DNA of 64,000 nucleotides from Palsa-504 sp963744575 (GCA_963744575.1 CAVUUF010000007.1:1-64000); one strand, 5' to 3'. Counted from the stretch's first letter, positions 43,644 to 53,291 are shown. The notes: generated by a model from the letters alone, not told the origin. Made by a program: numbers and translations.

Positions 43644-45905
43644 GTGGCCGCCCTCGCGATAGACGCCCTTCTTGACGGACTCAATCCGGAGCAGCGCGCT
43701 GCCGTCGTGCACGAGGGCGGTCCGCTGCTCATCGTGGCCGGCGCGGGTTCGGGGAAGACCCGCGTGCTCACGCACCGGATCGCGTACCTGCTCGCCGCGC
43801 GGGATGTGGCGCCGCAGGAGATCCTGGCCATTACCTTCACCAACAAGGCGGCGGACGAGATGGCCGCCCGCGTCGCCGCGCTGGTCGGCCCGCGCGCCCG
43901 GGCCATGTGGGTGATGACCTTCCATTCGGCCTGCGTGCGCATCCTGCGCCGGGAGGCCAGGCGGTTCGGCTACCCCTCCTCGTTCTCCATCTACGACCAG
44001 GCCGACTCGCAGCGGCTGATGGCGCTGACCTGCCGCGAGCTGGAACTCGACGCCAAGCAGTACCCGCCGAAGGCGATGGCCGCCCAGGTGTCGAACCTGA
44101 AGAACGAGCTGATCGATCACGAGACCTACGCCGCCCGGGCGCGGACCGCACGGGAGAAGGCCCTGGCCGAGGCCTATGCCGAGTACCAGCGCCGGCTGCT
44201 GACGGCCGGCGCGATGGACTTCGACGACCTGATCATGGTCACCGTCAACCTCCTCCAGGCCCTGCCCGAGGTGGCCGAACTGTACCGCCGCCGGTTCCGG
44301 CATGTGCTGGTGGACGAGTACCAGGACACCAACCACGCGCAGTACGTCCTGGTCAGGGAGCTGGTCTCGGGTGGGGGCCCGCTTTTTTCCCGAACGGAGC
44401 GGGCTGACGAGCCCGGCCAACCGCTCGAGCCCGCCGAGCTGTGCGTGGTGGGGGACGCGGACCAGTCGATCTACGCTTTCCGCGGCGCGACCATCCGCAA
44501 CATCGTGGAGTTCGAGCAGGACTACCCGGACGCGAGGGTCATCCTGCTGGAGCAGAACTACCGCTCCACCCAGAACATCCTGGCCGCCGCCAACGCCGTG
44601 GTCTCCAGGAACCAGGGCCGCAAGCCCAAGAACCTGTGGTCCGCCCAGGGCGCGGGCCCGCCGATCGTCGGATACGTGGCCGACAGCGAGCACGACGAGG
44701 CCGCGTTCGTGGCCGAGGAAGTGGACCGGCTCACCGACGCGGGGCAGGCGAATCCCGGCCAGGTGGCGGTGTTCTACCGGACCAACGCACAGTCCCGGGT
44801 CTTCGAGGAAGTGTTCATCCGGGTCGGGCTGCCGTACCGGGTGGTGGGCGGAGTGCGCTTCTACGAGCGGCGCGAGGTCCGCGACCTGCTCGCCTACCTG
44901 AGGCTGATCGCCAACCCGGCGGACGAGGTGTCGCTGCGGCGAGTGCTGAACGTGCCCAAGCGCGGCATCGGCGACCGGGCCGAGGAGTACGTGGCCGCGT
45001 TCGCCCAGCGGGAGCGGATGACGTTCGCCGAGGCGCTGGCCCGCCCGGCCGACGTGCCGGGGCTCGCGGCGCGGTCGGCCAGCGCGATCGAGGGGTTCAA
45101 CACGCTGATCGGGGAGCTGCGGGAACTGTCCGGGGAGGTGCCGGCGGCCGAGCTCACCGAGGCGGTGCTCGACCGTACCGGGTACATCGAGGCGCTGGAG
45201 GCCTCGTCCGACCTGCAGGACGCCAGCCGGGTGGAGAACCTGGAGGAACTCGTGTCGGTGGCGCGCGAGTTCGACGGCGCGCACGAGGAGGGGACGCTGG
45301 CGGAGTTCCTCGAGCAGGTGTCCCTGGTCGCCGACGCCGACGAGATCCCCGAGGGGGAGGAACACGGCGGCATGGTTACGATGATGACCCTGCACACGGC
45401 CAAGGGCCTGGAGTTTCCCGTGGTGTTCCTGACCGGGATGGAAGAAGAGGTGTTCCCGCACCAGCGCTCGCTGACCAACGCGCAGGAACTGGAAGAGGAG
45501 CGCAGGCTGGCCTATGTCGGCATCACCCGGGCCGAAGAGCGCCTCTACCTGACCCGGGCCCTGTCGCGGAACTGGTGGGGCCGTCCCTCCTTCCACAAGC
45601 AGTCGAGGTTCCTCACCGAAATCCCGGCCGATCTCATCGAGTGGCGCCGCGACGTGACGGCCGCGGTGGCGGCGGTCACGCCCGCGCAGGAGCGGATGGC
45701 GCGGCGGCCAGGTGCCCGGTCACCGGGGAACCGGCCGGTGCCGGCGCTGTCGCCCGGGGACATGGTGACCCACGACAAGTTCGGCCTCGGCACCGTGGTG
45801 TCCACCGACGGCCATGGCGACCAGGCCGAGGCGAAGATCGACTTCGGTGCCGACTATGGCGTCAAGCACCTGGTGCTGCGTTACGCACCGCTGGAGAAGT
45901 TGTAG
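43644..45905 (+). CDS. pcrA: ATP-dependent DNA helicase PcrA/UvrD
   Basis: SF1A 3'-5' helicase for repair and replication-fork handling. The 753-residue product has Q-motif region GLNPEQRAAVVHEGG, Walker A LLIVAGAGSGKTRVLTHRIA, motif II VLVDEYQDTNHAQ, motif III VVGDADQSIYAFRGA, motif IV QNYRS and motif V/VI TLHTAKGLEFPVVFLTGMEE with YVGITRAEERLYLT. The C-terminal Tudor-like domain (VTHDKFGLGTVVSTDGH) marks PcrA. GTG 43644 has no ribosome-binding site and an apparent leaderless -10 at 43632. Confidence 0.95.
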   Translation: MAALAIDALLDGLNPEQRAAVVHEGGPLLIVAGAGSGKTRVLTHRIAYLLAARDVAPQEILAITFTNKAADEMAARVAALVGPRARAMWVMTFHSACVRILRREARRFGYPSSFSIYDQADSQRLMALTCRELELDAKQYPPKAMAAQVSNLKNELIDHETYAARARTAREKALAEAYAEYQRRLLTAGAMDFDDLIMVTVNLLQALPEVAELYRRRFRHVLVDEYQDTNHAQYVLVRELVSGGGPLFSRTERADEPGQPLEPAELCVVGDADQSIYAFRGATIRNIVEFEQDYPDARVILLEQNYRSTQNILAAANAVVSRNQGRKPKNLWSAQGAGPPIVGYVADSEHDEAAFVAEEVDRLTDAGQANPGQVAVFYRTNAQSRVFEEVFIRVGLPYRVVGGVRFYERREVRDLLAYLRLIANPADEVSLRRVLNVPKRGIGDRAEEYVAAFAQRERMTFAEALARPADVPGLAARSASAIEGFNTLIGELRELSGEVPAAELTEAVLDRTGYIEALEASSDLQDASRVENLEELVSVAREFDGAHEEGTLAEFLEQVSLVADADEIPEGEEHGGMVTMMTLHTAKGLEFPVVFLTGMEEEVFPHQRSLTNAQELEEERRLAYVGITRAEERLYLTRALSRNWWGRPSFHKQSRFLTEIPADLIEWRRDVTAAVAAVTPAQERMARRPGARSPGNRPVPALSPGDMVTHDKFGLGTVVSTDGHGDQAEAKIDFGADYGVKHLVLRYAPLEKL

Positions 45906-47278
45906 GGCCCGGGTCCGAGCCGGGGACCGGTGGCCCGCGCGCCTGGGCCGGTGGCCCGGCCGCCCCACACCCTGGTGGGGTTGGCAGCCCCCGGGTACCT
46001 GGACTCCGCCGGGGCTTCTCCGGTTCCCCGCGGCCGCCGGGTGGGCCGGGGCGGACCGGTCGGGCCGGCCTCGCCCGTCGCGGGCCGGCGGCCGGTCCGG
46101 TCGGGGCTGCCGGCCGGAGGCGGCCAGTCCCGGTCGCGTCCCGGCGGCTTGTCCCGGCGGCCCCGGCGCCAGAGGAACCAGCGGACGGCGGCGATCGCGC
46201 CGGCCAGCACGGTGGCCAGCACCATCGCGAAGAAGCCGTCGGCGATCCACTGCGCCGCGGCGATGGCCAGCGCGGTCCGGGACAAGCCGGCCGACCGCTC
46301 GAAGATGATGCCGCTGGTCAACGCGGCCACCAGGTAAGAAAGCACCGGGACCGGGACGATCATCCAGCCGGCCCTGGGCCGGACGGCAAAGCCGGCCGCC
46401 ACCGTGCCGGCCACCACGAAAAGCTGTAGCAGGTGACCGGGCTGGGTCCTGGTCGCCATCGTGGCGACGGCGCCGATGGCCGCGCTGGCGACGATGATGC
46501 AGACCCCGAGGCCGCCCTGCCACGTGCCCCATCGTCCCGGCCCGCGCGACCGCGGGGACGTACGCCGCCTGCGGCCATCCCGCGCCGCCCCGTCCCACGC
46601 CGCCCCGTCCCGTGCCGCGCCGTCCCGCCTGTCGCCGCCCTGAGCGGGCATCCGGCGGGTCTGCGGACCCGTTTCCTGACCGCCGCGCCCGGCCAGAGAT
46701 CCCTGGCCGCCGCGCCCGGCCGGAGGGCCCTGGTCCCGCCCCCTCCCGGCGCGAGGTACCTGGTCGCCCCGCCCGGCGCGAAGTGCCTGCTCCCGCCCGC
46801 TCCCGCCGGGCTCAGGCCGGCCGGGGTTGCGACCGTCCCAGCCCGGCGCGCGGCCGTCCCAGGCGAGATCCCGCCGCCGGGGATCCGCCCCACCGGGATC
46901 CGGCCCGCGGGGATCCGGCCCGCGGGGATCCGGTCCGCGGGGATCCGGCCCGCGGGGATCTAGCCCGCGCCAGTCCGGCCCACCGGGATCCGGCCCGCGC
47001 CGGTCCGGCCCGCCGGGATCTAGCCCGCGCCAGTCCGGCCCGCGCTCGCCGCGCCCCGAAACGCCGCGCCCGGAAACGTCGCGCCCGGAAACGTCGCGCC
47101 CGGAATCGCCGCGCTCGGAATCGCCCCGCGCGGCATCACGGCCGGACGGCCAGGCCCCGGTGGCAGGCGGCCGCGGATGGCCCGGCGGAGGCCAGGGGTC
47201 GCGGCCGCGCGGCGTGGCGCCGGGCTGGCCGCCGTACGGCCTGCTCGGGCGTGGTTCGCGCCATGATTGGTCGCTCAT
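45881..47278 (-). CDS. DUF6542-type membrane protein with tandem repeats
   Basis: No experimentally known function. The 465-residue product has a long hydrophilic N-terminal half of tandem repeats (RGPDPRGPD-like pentapeptides, from 15-nt DNA repeats at 46898-46963) and a C-terminal four-span membrane domain (LGVCIIVASAAIGAVATMAT, LLQLFVVAGTVAAGFAV, VLSYLVAALTSGIIF, FFAMVLATVLAGAIAAV) typical of DUF6542. A basic/Pro-rich tail follows. Its 3' end overlaps pcrA by 25 nt in convergent orientation. Confidence 0.8.
   Translation of the reverse strand: MSDQSWREPRPSRPYGGQPGATPRGRDPWPPPGHPRPPATGAWPSGRDAARGDSERGDSGRDVSGRDVSGRGVSGRGERGPDWRGLDPGGPDRRGPDPGGPDWRGLDPRGPDPRGPDPRGPDPRGPDPGGADPRRRDLAWDGRAPGWDGRNPGRPEPGGSGREQALRAGRGDQVPRAGRGRDQGPPAGRGGQGSLAGRGGQETGPQTRRMPAQGGDRRDGAARDGAAWDGAARDGRRRRTSPRSRGPGRWGTWQGGLGVCIIVASAAIGAVATMATRTQPGHLLQLFVVAGTVAAGFAVRPRAGWMIVPVPVLSYLVAALTSGIIFERSAGLSRTALAIAAAQWIADGFFAMVLATVLAGAIAAVRWFLWRRGRRDKPPGRDRDWPPPAGSPDRTGRRPATGEAGPTGPPRPTRRPRGTGEAPAESRYPGAANPTRVWGGRATGPGARATGPRLGPGPYNFSSGA
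46898..46963. repeat. 15-nt tandem repeats in the DUF6542 gene
   Basis: Four copies of a GGCCCGCGGGGATCC-type unit, with single-base variants, sit in tandem. They encode GPDPR repeats on the minus strand and continue as more diverged copies to about 47055. The in-frame 15-nt period suggests length variation without frameshift. Confidence 0.7.
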
Positions 47279-47380
47279 ATGTGCTTCGGATGTTAGTCGT
47301 TGCGCCTTGGTAACGGGTACGTGAAGGTAGGCTTCGACGAACGGTATCGATCCGGAGCTGGGACTGCTGAGGAAAATGCC

Positions 47381-48913
47381 ATGGTTAGGCCAGGCTCTTC
47401 GGCCCCGTTGTGGGGTGCCGCCGGAAAGGCCGGGTATGCCCTAAGCTGCGTGGCCGCGGCTCTGGTCCTGGCGATAAGCGGCTTTTCCTATTTCGTCGTG
47501 CACGACGTGAGCAGCATCGGTGGCTCGCACGCGATCCTGTCCGGCCCGTCCATCGGCGCGCAGAATATCCTGCTGATGGGCCTGGAGAGCCGCACCGACT
47601 GGAACGGCAACATCCTGCCGGACGACATTCTCAGGGCGCTGCACGCCGGGAGCAGGCAGGGCGTCGAGAACGAGGGGGTCGGCGGGAACGCCACCAACAC
47701 GCTGATCCTGATCCACATCCCGGCCGGCGGGAAGAAGGCGGTCGGCTTCTCGATCCCGCGGGACGACTGGGTCACCTTCCCGGCGACGTACGACGGACAG
47801 ACCCAGGGCAAGATCGACCAGGCCTACGGAGACGCCCTGGCCGAAAAGGAGTCCCAGCTCAGGCAGCAGGATCCGGGCATGAGCCAGAACCAGGTGGCCT
47901 TCCAGGGCAACGAGGCCGGCCGCGCCGCCGCGGTGGCCACGGTGGAGTCGCTCACCGGGGTGCACGTCGACCACTTCGCCGAGGTCAACCTGGACGGGTT
48001 CTACGAGCTCGCGAAGGTCCTCGGCGGCGTGGAGGTCTGTCTCAACCACCCGGTCGCGTACGACTCCTACTCTGGCTTCTATGCCCATCGGGCCGGCTAT
48101 CAGCATCTCAACGCCCAGATGGCGCTGGCGTTCGTCCGCCAGCGGCACGGGCTGCTCAATGGCGACCTGGACCGCACGCACCGCCAGCAGGCGTTCCTCA
48201 ACTCGGTCATGCAGCAGCTGCGCACCGAGGGCGTGCTCAGCGACCTGACCAAGATCAATGACCTGCTGTCGGTGGCCCGGCAGTACGTGATCACCGACGC
48301 CGGCTGGAACCTGCTCGACTTCGCCAGCCAGATGCGCAGCCTGACCAGCGGCAACCTGACCTTCCGCACGCTGAAGATCGCGGGTTACGAGACCATCGAC
48401 GGGCAGGACGCCAACCAGGTCGACCCCGCCTACATCAAGCAGATCGTGCACGAGACGTTCTACCCGACGCCAGGCACCCCGGCCTCGTCCAGCTCCACGC
48501 CCGCCAGCACCTCCGCGGCCAGTAAAGCGGACGCCGCCAAGACCACCGTGGACGTCCTCAACGGCGGCAGCACCCCGGGCCTGGCCGGGCAGGTCTCGGC
48601 CGCCCTGGTCAAGGACGGGTACCGGGCCGGGCAGATCGGAAATACCGGCGCGCTGACCACGACCGAAGTCCTCTACGGCTCCGGCTCGGCGGCGAGCGCC
48701 AGCAAGATCGCCTCGCTGTTCGGCGTCACCGCGACCGCGGGAACCGCGGTGCCGGCCGGGCGCGTCGAGGTCATGCTCGGCGGCAACGCCACCGTGCCGA
48801 GCGCAAGCGCCAGCGGCACGCCGTCCGCCTCGAGTCCGGCGGTGCCCCTCCCCACCACCGGCGCCCAGGGCGGCGCGGTCACCGCGAAGAACGGAATCCC
48901 CTGCGTTGACTGA
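47381..48913 (+). CDS. LytR-CpsA-Psr family cell-envelope protein with LytR_C domain
   Basis: LCP proteins transfer glycopolymers onto peptidoglycan. The 510-residue product has an N-terminal membrane span (about 15-40: SCVAAALVLAISGFSYFVVH), the LCP catalytic region with KAVGFSIPRDDWVTFP, FAEVNLDGFYELAKVLGGVE and FVRQRHGLLNGDLDRTHRQQ, and a LytR_C domain (about 380-470: TTVDVLNGGSTPGLAGQVSA). A Ser/Ala/Thr-rich tail follows. ATG 47381 lies about 8 nt after GAGGA; a GTG at 47300 is upstream. Confidence 0.9.
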   Translation: MVRPGSSAPLWGAAGKAGYALSCVAAALVLAISGFSYFVVHDVSSIGGSHAILSGPSIGAQNILLMGLESRTDWNGNILPDDILRALHAGSRQGVENEGVGGNATNTLILIHIPAGGKKAVGFSIPRDDWVTFPATYDGQTQGKIDQAYGDALAEKESQLRQQDPGMSQNQVAFQGNEAGRAAAVATVESLTGVHVDHFAEVNLDGFYELAKVLGGVEVCLNHPVAYDSYSGFYAHRAGYQHLNAQMALAFVRQRHGLLNGDLDRTHRQQAFLNSVMQQLRTEGVLSDLTKINDLLSVARQYVITDAGWNLLDFASQMRSLTSGNLTFRTLKIAGYETIDGQDANQVDPAYIKQIVHETFYPTPGTPASSSSTPASTSAASKADAAKTTVDVLNGGSTPGLAGQVSAALVKDGYRAGQIGNTGALTTTEVLYGSGSAASASKIASLFGVTATAGTAVPAGRVEVMLGGNATVPSASASGTPSASSPAVPLPTTGAQGGAVTAKNGIPCVD

Positions 48914-48920
48914 GCGAGCG

Positions 48921-48933
48921 TAGGCTTGCCGCC
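48921..48933 (+). promoter_or_regulatory. Leaderless -10 candidate for the B12-binding gene
   Basis: TAGGCT (48921-48926) is followed by 7 nt and the ATG at 48934. No Shine-Dalgarno site separates them. The same hexamer and spacing precede tsaB. Confidence 0.4.
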
Positions 48934-49350
48934 ATGAGCAAGATCCGGGTGATCGTCGCGAAGGCCGGGCTCGACGGGCACGACCGCGGGGCCAAGGTGG
49001 TGGCCCGCGCGCTGCGCGACGCCGGCGTGGAGGTCATCTACACCGGACTGCACCAGACGCCGGAGCAGATCGTGGCGGCCGCCATCCAGGAGGATGTGGA
49101 CGCGATCGGCCTGTCGATCTTGTCCGGCGCGCACATGACGCTGTTCGCCCGCGTGATCGAGCTGCTCAGGGAGCGGGACGCGGCGGACATCGTGGTGTTC
49201 GGCGGCGGCATCATCCCGGACGAGGACATCCAGGAACTGTCCCGGATGGGCGTGGCCAGGATCTTCACGCCGGGTGCGTCCACCACCGAGATCGTCGCCT
49301 GGGTCCGCGAGAAGTTCGGCCGCCAGGCCGCGCCGATCCGGGCCCCGTAG
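48934..49350 (+). CDS. Stand-alone cobalamin-binding mutase subunit
   Basis: A 138-residue B12-binding (Rossmann-like) subunit of an acyl-CoA mutase. The DxHxxG motif is present as AKAGLDGHDRGAKVVARALR (His coordinates cobalt in the base-off form), with SILSGAHMTLFARV and VVFGGGIIPDEDIQEL. Size and sequence match the small subunit IcmB of isobutyryl-CoA mutase in Streptomyces, or a methylmalonyl-CoA mutase B12 domain. The large subunit is not in the window. It sits next to metal-transport and cobalt-enzyme genes. Confidence 0.9.
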   Translation: MSKIRVIVAKAGLDGHDRGAKVVARALRDAGVEVIYTGLHQTPEQIVAAAIQEDVDAIGLSILSGAHMTLFARVIELLRERDAADIVVFGGGIIPDEDIQELSRMGVARIFTPGASTTEIVAWVREKFGRQAAPIRAP

Positions 49351-49518
49351 CCGGGGGAGCCTCGCCGCAGGTCATCGCTTGAATACGTCCGAACCGAAGA
49401 CCGCCAGGGCGCCCGCGCGTCCCGCCAGCCCCGCCGGGCTGGCCCCCATCCGGGCCGGCGCCCGCCCGGGAACAGCATCGATGTGGCAGCGATGCTGTTA
49501 CGCCCGGCCGCTACGGGG

Positions 49519-50265
49519 TCAGGCGCCGTGGCTGCCGATCAGGTGACCGACGAGGAACGTCACCGCGATGGCCAGGACGCCCAGGGCGAGCTGGCGCAGG
49601 CCCGAGCGCAGCACCGGGCGGCCGGTCAGGCGGCCGACCACCATCCCGCCGCTCAGCAGCGCGATGGCGGTCAGTGCCAGGGACACCCAGAGGACCGAGA
49701 CGCCGACCAGGTAGGGGAACAGCGGCACCAGCGCGCCGAGGGAAAATGCGAGCAGGGACGCGGCGCCGGCCAGGATCGGGGACGGCAGCTCGTCGGGGTC
49801 CACGCCGAGTTCCTCGCGGGTATGTATCCGCAGCGCCGTGCCCGGGTCGCTGGACACCGCGGCGGCCATCCGGGACGCGGTCTCCGGATCGGCGCCGTAC
49901 CGGCGGAAGTAGCCTGCCAGCTCTTCCTGCTCGGCGGCGGGGAAGCGGCTGAGCATCTGGCGCTCCAGCGAGACCTCGGAATGGACCAGTTCATTCTGGT
50001 TCGTCACCGAGATGTACTCTCCGGTCCCCATCGAGAATGCGCCCGCCACCAGCGCCGCCACGCCGGTCAGCACCACGGTGTGCGCCGCGACCCCGCCGCC
50101 GCCCAGGCCGGAGATCAGCGAGGCGTTCGTGACCAGCCCGTCCACCGCGCCGAACACGGCCGGCCGCAGCCAGCCGCCCGAAACATCGCGATGCCCGTGT
50201 GACCAGCCTGCTTGCAGCGCTGCCGCCCCGGTCGCGTAGGACGGGCGATGGTCCTCCTGTGACAT
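49519..50265 (-). CDS. VIT1/CCC1 family metal transporter
   Basis: Iron/manganese transporter family of the cytoplasmic membrane. The 248-residue product has the start RPAVFGAVDGLVTNASLISG, GAFSMGTGEYISVTNQNELV and, at the C-terminus, LRQLALGVLAIAVTFLVGHL, with about five membrane spans and a cytoplasmic metal-binding loop between spans 2 and 3 (acidic/His region around 95-150). GGGAGGAG precedes ATG 50265. A substrate such as iron or manganese is a family guess; adjacency to cobalt genes is noted. Confidence 0.88.
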   Translation of the reverse strand: MSQEDHRPSYATGAAALQAGWSHGHRDVSGGWLRPAVFGAVDGLVTNASLISGLGGGGVAAHTVVLTGVAALVAGAFSMGTGEYISVTNQNELVHSEVSLERQMLSRFPAAEQEELAGYFRRYGADPETASRMAAAVSSDPGTALRIHTREELGVDPDELPSPILAGAASLLAFSLGALVPLFPYLVGVSVLWVSLALTAIALLSGGMVVGRLTGRPVLRSGLRQLALGVLAIAVTFLVGHLIGSHGA

Positions 50266-50437
50266 CTGCCAGCTCCTCCCTCAGGCTGCAGCCTTTCTAG
50301 GGCAAGCAGCCTGCCAGGTTACCCCGCTGGCTGGCCTTTCCCCGACCCGGGACGTCCGGGTCCGCGCCCGGTGGCACGCGGGGGGAACTTCGGTCTAGGG
50401 TGGCGAGAAACGCACCTACCTGCCCGGGGAGAATGCC

Positions 50438-51985
50438 GTGCCCGTCGATCCTCCTGGCTCCGCCGCGCTCGACCAGGTATCCCGGCACTACGGCCTGGAC
50501 CTCTCGCCGGCCGACGTGGCGTCGTTCGAGCCCGTCGTGGACGGCCTGCTGACGTCGTGGGACGCGGTCGAGCGCCTCTACGCCGAGAACGCGCCGCAGC
50601 CGCCGGACCGGTCCTGGAAGCGGCCGACCGAAGCCGGCAACCCGCTCGGCGCCTGGTACGTGACCACCTCGATCACCGAGCGCGAGGACGGTCCGCTGGC
50701 CGGGCGCTCGGTCGCGATCAAGGACAACACGGCCGTCGCCGGGGTGCCCATGATGAACGGATCATCGACCGTGGAGGGCTACCTGCCCGCCCGCGACGCC
50801 ACGATCGTGACCAGGCTGCTGGGCGCCGGCGCCACCATCGCCGGCAAGGCGGTCTGCGAGGACCTGTGCTTCTCCGGCGGTTCGCACACCTCACGGACCG
50901 GGCCGGTGCGCAACCCCTGGGACACCACGCGGTCGGCCGGGGGCTCGTCCAGCGGCAGCGCCGCCTTGCTCGCGGCCGGGACGGTCGACCTGGCCACCGG
51001 CGGCGACCAGGGCGGATCGGTCCGCATTCCGGCTGCCTACTGCGGAGTCGTCGGGCACAAGCCGACCCACGGGCTGGTGCCCTACACCGGGGCGTTCCCG
51101 ATCGAGCAGACCATCGATCATCTCGGGCCCATGGCCCGCACCGTCGCCGACGTGGCGCTCACGCTGACCGTGATAGCCGGGCCGGACGGGCTTGACCCGC
51201 GTCAGCCCGCCGATGTCAGCGTCCCGGACTACGCCGCCGAACTGGGCCGGGGCGCCGACGGGCTGCGGGTGGGCGTGGTCACCGAGGGGTTCGGCCGGGA
51301 CAATTCCGAGGCGGCCGTCGACGCGACCGTCCGGGCCGCGGTCGAGACGCTGGCGCGCGCCGGGATGAGTGCCGAGGAGGTGTCGGTCCCGTGGCACCTG
51401 CACGGCAGCCGGGTATGGGATGTGATCGCCACCGAGGGCGCGACGGCGCAGATGGTCGACGCCAACGGGTACGGGATGAACTGGCCAGGGCGTTACGACC
51501 CGGACCTGATCGACTACTACGGCGCGAAGTGGCGCAGCGATCCGACCGCGTTCTCCGAGACCGTCAAGCTGGTCCTGCTCGCGGGCCGCTACGCGATCGA
51601 CCGCTACCACGGCCGGTACTACGCGATGGCACGCGAGCTCGCGCCGCGGTTGCGGGCGGCCTACGACCAGGCCCTGGCCCGGTTCGACGTGCTCGTCATG
51701 CCCACGCTTCCGGTCCGCGCGACGCCGCTGCCCGGCCCGGGCGCACCGCGAGAGGAAATCCTCGCCCGGGGGCTCGAGATGATCGGGAACACCGCGCCCT
51801 TCGACGTCAGCGGGCACCCGGCCTGCTCCGTCCCGGCCGGGCTGGCCGACGGGCTGCCCGTCGGGATGATGATCATCGGACGGCACTTCGACGACGCCAC
51901 CGTGCTGCGCGTGGCGCACGCTTTCGAGCAGGCCGTCGGGGGGTTCCCGGCGCCGCGGACCGCGACGGTAAGGAGCAGCGCGTGA
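50438..51985 (+). CDS. Amidase, signature family, of the nitrile operon
   Basis: Hydrolyses amides to carboxylates, completing the nitrile hydratase pathway. The 515-residue product has the Ser-Ser-Lys triad: K95 (VAIKDNTAV), S170/S171 in GGSSSGSAAL and the nucleophile S194 in GGDQGGSVRIPAA, spaced as in the Rhodococcus amidase family (Lys96, Ser171, Ser195 from memory). GTG start at 50438; a TAGGGT -10 candidate lies at 50396-50401. Its stop overlaps the nitrile hydratase beta GTG, so they are translationally coupled. Confidence 0.93.
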   Translation: MPVDPPGSAALDQVSRHYGLDLSPADVASFEPVVDGLLTSWDAVERLYAENAPQPPDRSWKRPTEAGNPLGAWYVTTSITEREDGPLAGRSVAIKDNTAVAGVPMMNGSSTVEGYLPARDATIVTRLLGAGATIAGKAVCEDLCFSGGSHTSRTGPVRNPWDTTRSAGGSSSGSAALLAAGTVDLATGGDQGGSVRIPAAYCGVVGHKPTHGLVPYTGAFPIEQTIDHLGPMARTVADVALTLTVIAGPDGLDPRQPADVSVPDYAAELGRGADGLRVGVVTEGFGRDNSEAAVDATVRAAVETLARAGMSAEEVSVPWHLHGSRVWDVIATEGATAQMVDANGYGMNWPGRYDPDLIDYYGAKWRSDPTAFSETVKLVLLAGRYAIDRYHGRYYAMARELAPRLRAAYDQALARFDVLVMPTLPVRATPLPGPGAPREEILARGLEMIGNTAPFDVSGHPACSVPAGLADGLPVGMMIIGRHFDDATVLRVAHAFEQAVGGFPAPRTATVRSSA

Positions 51986-52692
51986 ACGGAGTACACGACC
52001 TGGGCGGGACGGATGGCCTCGGGCCCGTCGTCGTCCCGGACAGCGAGCCCGTCTTCAGGGCCGAATGGGAGAAGGCGGCCTTCGCCATGTTCTCCATGTG
52101 CTTCCGGGCTGGATACTTCGGCGTCGATGAGTTCAGGTACGGCATCGAGCAGATGCACCCGGCGGTCTACCTGCTCTCCCCGTACTACGAGCACTGGGTT
52201 CACACCGTGGAGCACTACGGCCAGGCCAAGGGCCTGCTGGACCCGGACGACCTGGAAGAGCTCGACCGCCGGACGCAGTACTACCTCGAGCACCCAGACG
52301 CCCCGCTCCCCGGGCGGGACGACCCGGACCTGGTCGCGTTCGTCGAGGCCGTGGTCCCGGCGGGGGCACCCGCGGGCCGGGAGTCCGGCAAAGCGCCCAG
52401 GTTCAAGGTCGGCGACACGGTGACCGTCCGCGACGACAGCCCGCTCGGGCACACCCGCCGGGCCCGGTACATCCGCGGCCGGACCGGGGAGATCGCGCTC
52501 GCGCACGGCACCTTCATCTACCCGGACAGCGCGGGCAACGGCGGCGGCGACGCACCGGAGCACGTCTACACGGTGAAGTTCACCAACGCCGAACTCTGGG
52601 GTCCCGAGACCGCCGAACCGAACGGCGTCGTCTATTTCGACGTCTGGGAGCCGTACATCGTCCCCGCTGACACCACCGGAGCAGCAGCATGA
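51982..52692 (+). CDS. Nitrile hydratase beta subunit
   Basis: Structural partner of the cobalt nitrile hydratase alpha chain; converts nitriles to amides. The 236-residue product starts MNGVHDLGGTDGLGP, the family N-terminus, and has the C-terminal SH3-like barrel (FKVGDTVTVRDDSPLGHTRR and YTVKFTNAELWG) that contacts the metal centre. GTG at 51982 overlaps the amidase stop (GTGA). The beta-before-alpha order is that of cobalt-type nitrile hydratases. Confidence 0.94.
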   Translation: MNGVHDLGGTDGLGPVVVPDSEPVFRAEWEKAAFAMFSMCFRAGYFGVDEFRYGIEQMHPAVYLLSPYYEHWVHTVEHYGQAKGLLDPDDLEELDRRTQYYLEHPDAPLPGRDDPDLVAFVEAVVPAGAPAGRESGKAPRFKVGDTVTVRDDSPLGHTRRARYIRGRTGEIALAHGTFIYPDSAGNGGGDAPEHVYTVKFTNAELWGPETAEPNGVVYFDVWEPYIVPADTTGAAA

Positions 52693-53291
52693 GCGAGCAC
52701 GTCCGCAGCCAGGAAGAGATCGCCGCGCGGGTCAAGGCGCTTGAGTCGATCCTGATCGAGAAGGGGGTCATGACGACCGCGGCCATCGACCGGCTGGTGG
52801 AGATCTACGAGAACGAGGTCGGCCCGCAGCTCGGCGCCAAGGTGGTCGCCCGGGCGTGGAAGGACCCCGGGTTCAGGCAGCGGCTGCTCGCCAACGCCAC
52901 GCAGGCCTGCGCCGAGTTCGGCATCGGCGGCCTTCAGGGCGAGGACATGGTGGTGGTGGAGAACACCGCCGATGTGCACAACGTCATCGTCTGCACCTTG
53001 TGCTCGTGCTACCCGTGGCCGGTGCTCGGCCTGCCGCCGAACTGGTACAAGGAACCGGCCTACCGCTCGCGCATCGTCAAGGCGCCGCGCCAGGTGCTGC
53101 GCCAGGAATTCGGCTACCACCTGCCCGACTCGGTCGAGGTGCGGGTCTGGGATTCCAGCTCCGAAATGCGCTACTGGGTTCTCCCGCGGGCCCCCGAGGG
53201 CAGCAGCGAGCTCGGCGAGGCCGAGCTGGCCGGCCTGGTCACCCGGGACTCCATGATCGGCGTCGGCCCGGCCGCCTCCCCGGCGCCATGA
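52689..53291 (+). CDS. Nitrile hydratase alpha subunit, cobalt type
   Basis: Catalytic subunit with a low-spin metal bound by a claw motif. Residues 101-107 read VCTLCSC: C102, C105 and C107 with Thr103, the cobalt-type signature (iron enzymes have Ser there). The following YPWPVLGLPPNWYKEPAYRS and APRQVLRQEFGYHLPDSVEV are highly conserved. It is 200 residues. The ATG overlaps the beta TGA (ATGA); its stop overlaps the accessory gene. In this family one cysteine becomes sulfinic and one sulfenic after assembly. Confidence 0.96.
   Translation: MSEHVRSQEEIAARVKALESILIEKGVMTTAAIDRLVEIYENEVGPQLGAKVVARAWKDPGFRQRLLANATQACAEFGIGGLQGEDMVVVENTADVHNVIVCTLCSCYPWPVLGLPPNWYKEPAYRSRIVKAPRQVLRQEFGYHLPDSVEVRVWDSSSEMRYWVLPRAPEGSSELGEAELAGLVTRDSMIGVGPAASPAP

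Noticed and set aside
43515..45596. 693-residue minus-strand frame opposite pcrA
   Set aside because: Antisense of a fully conserved helicase.
46898..47055. CRISPR-like direct repeats
   Set aside because: 15-nt period with no unique spacers; it is coding repeat DNA for GPDPR units in the DUF6542 gene.
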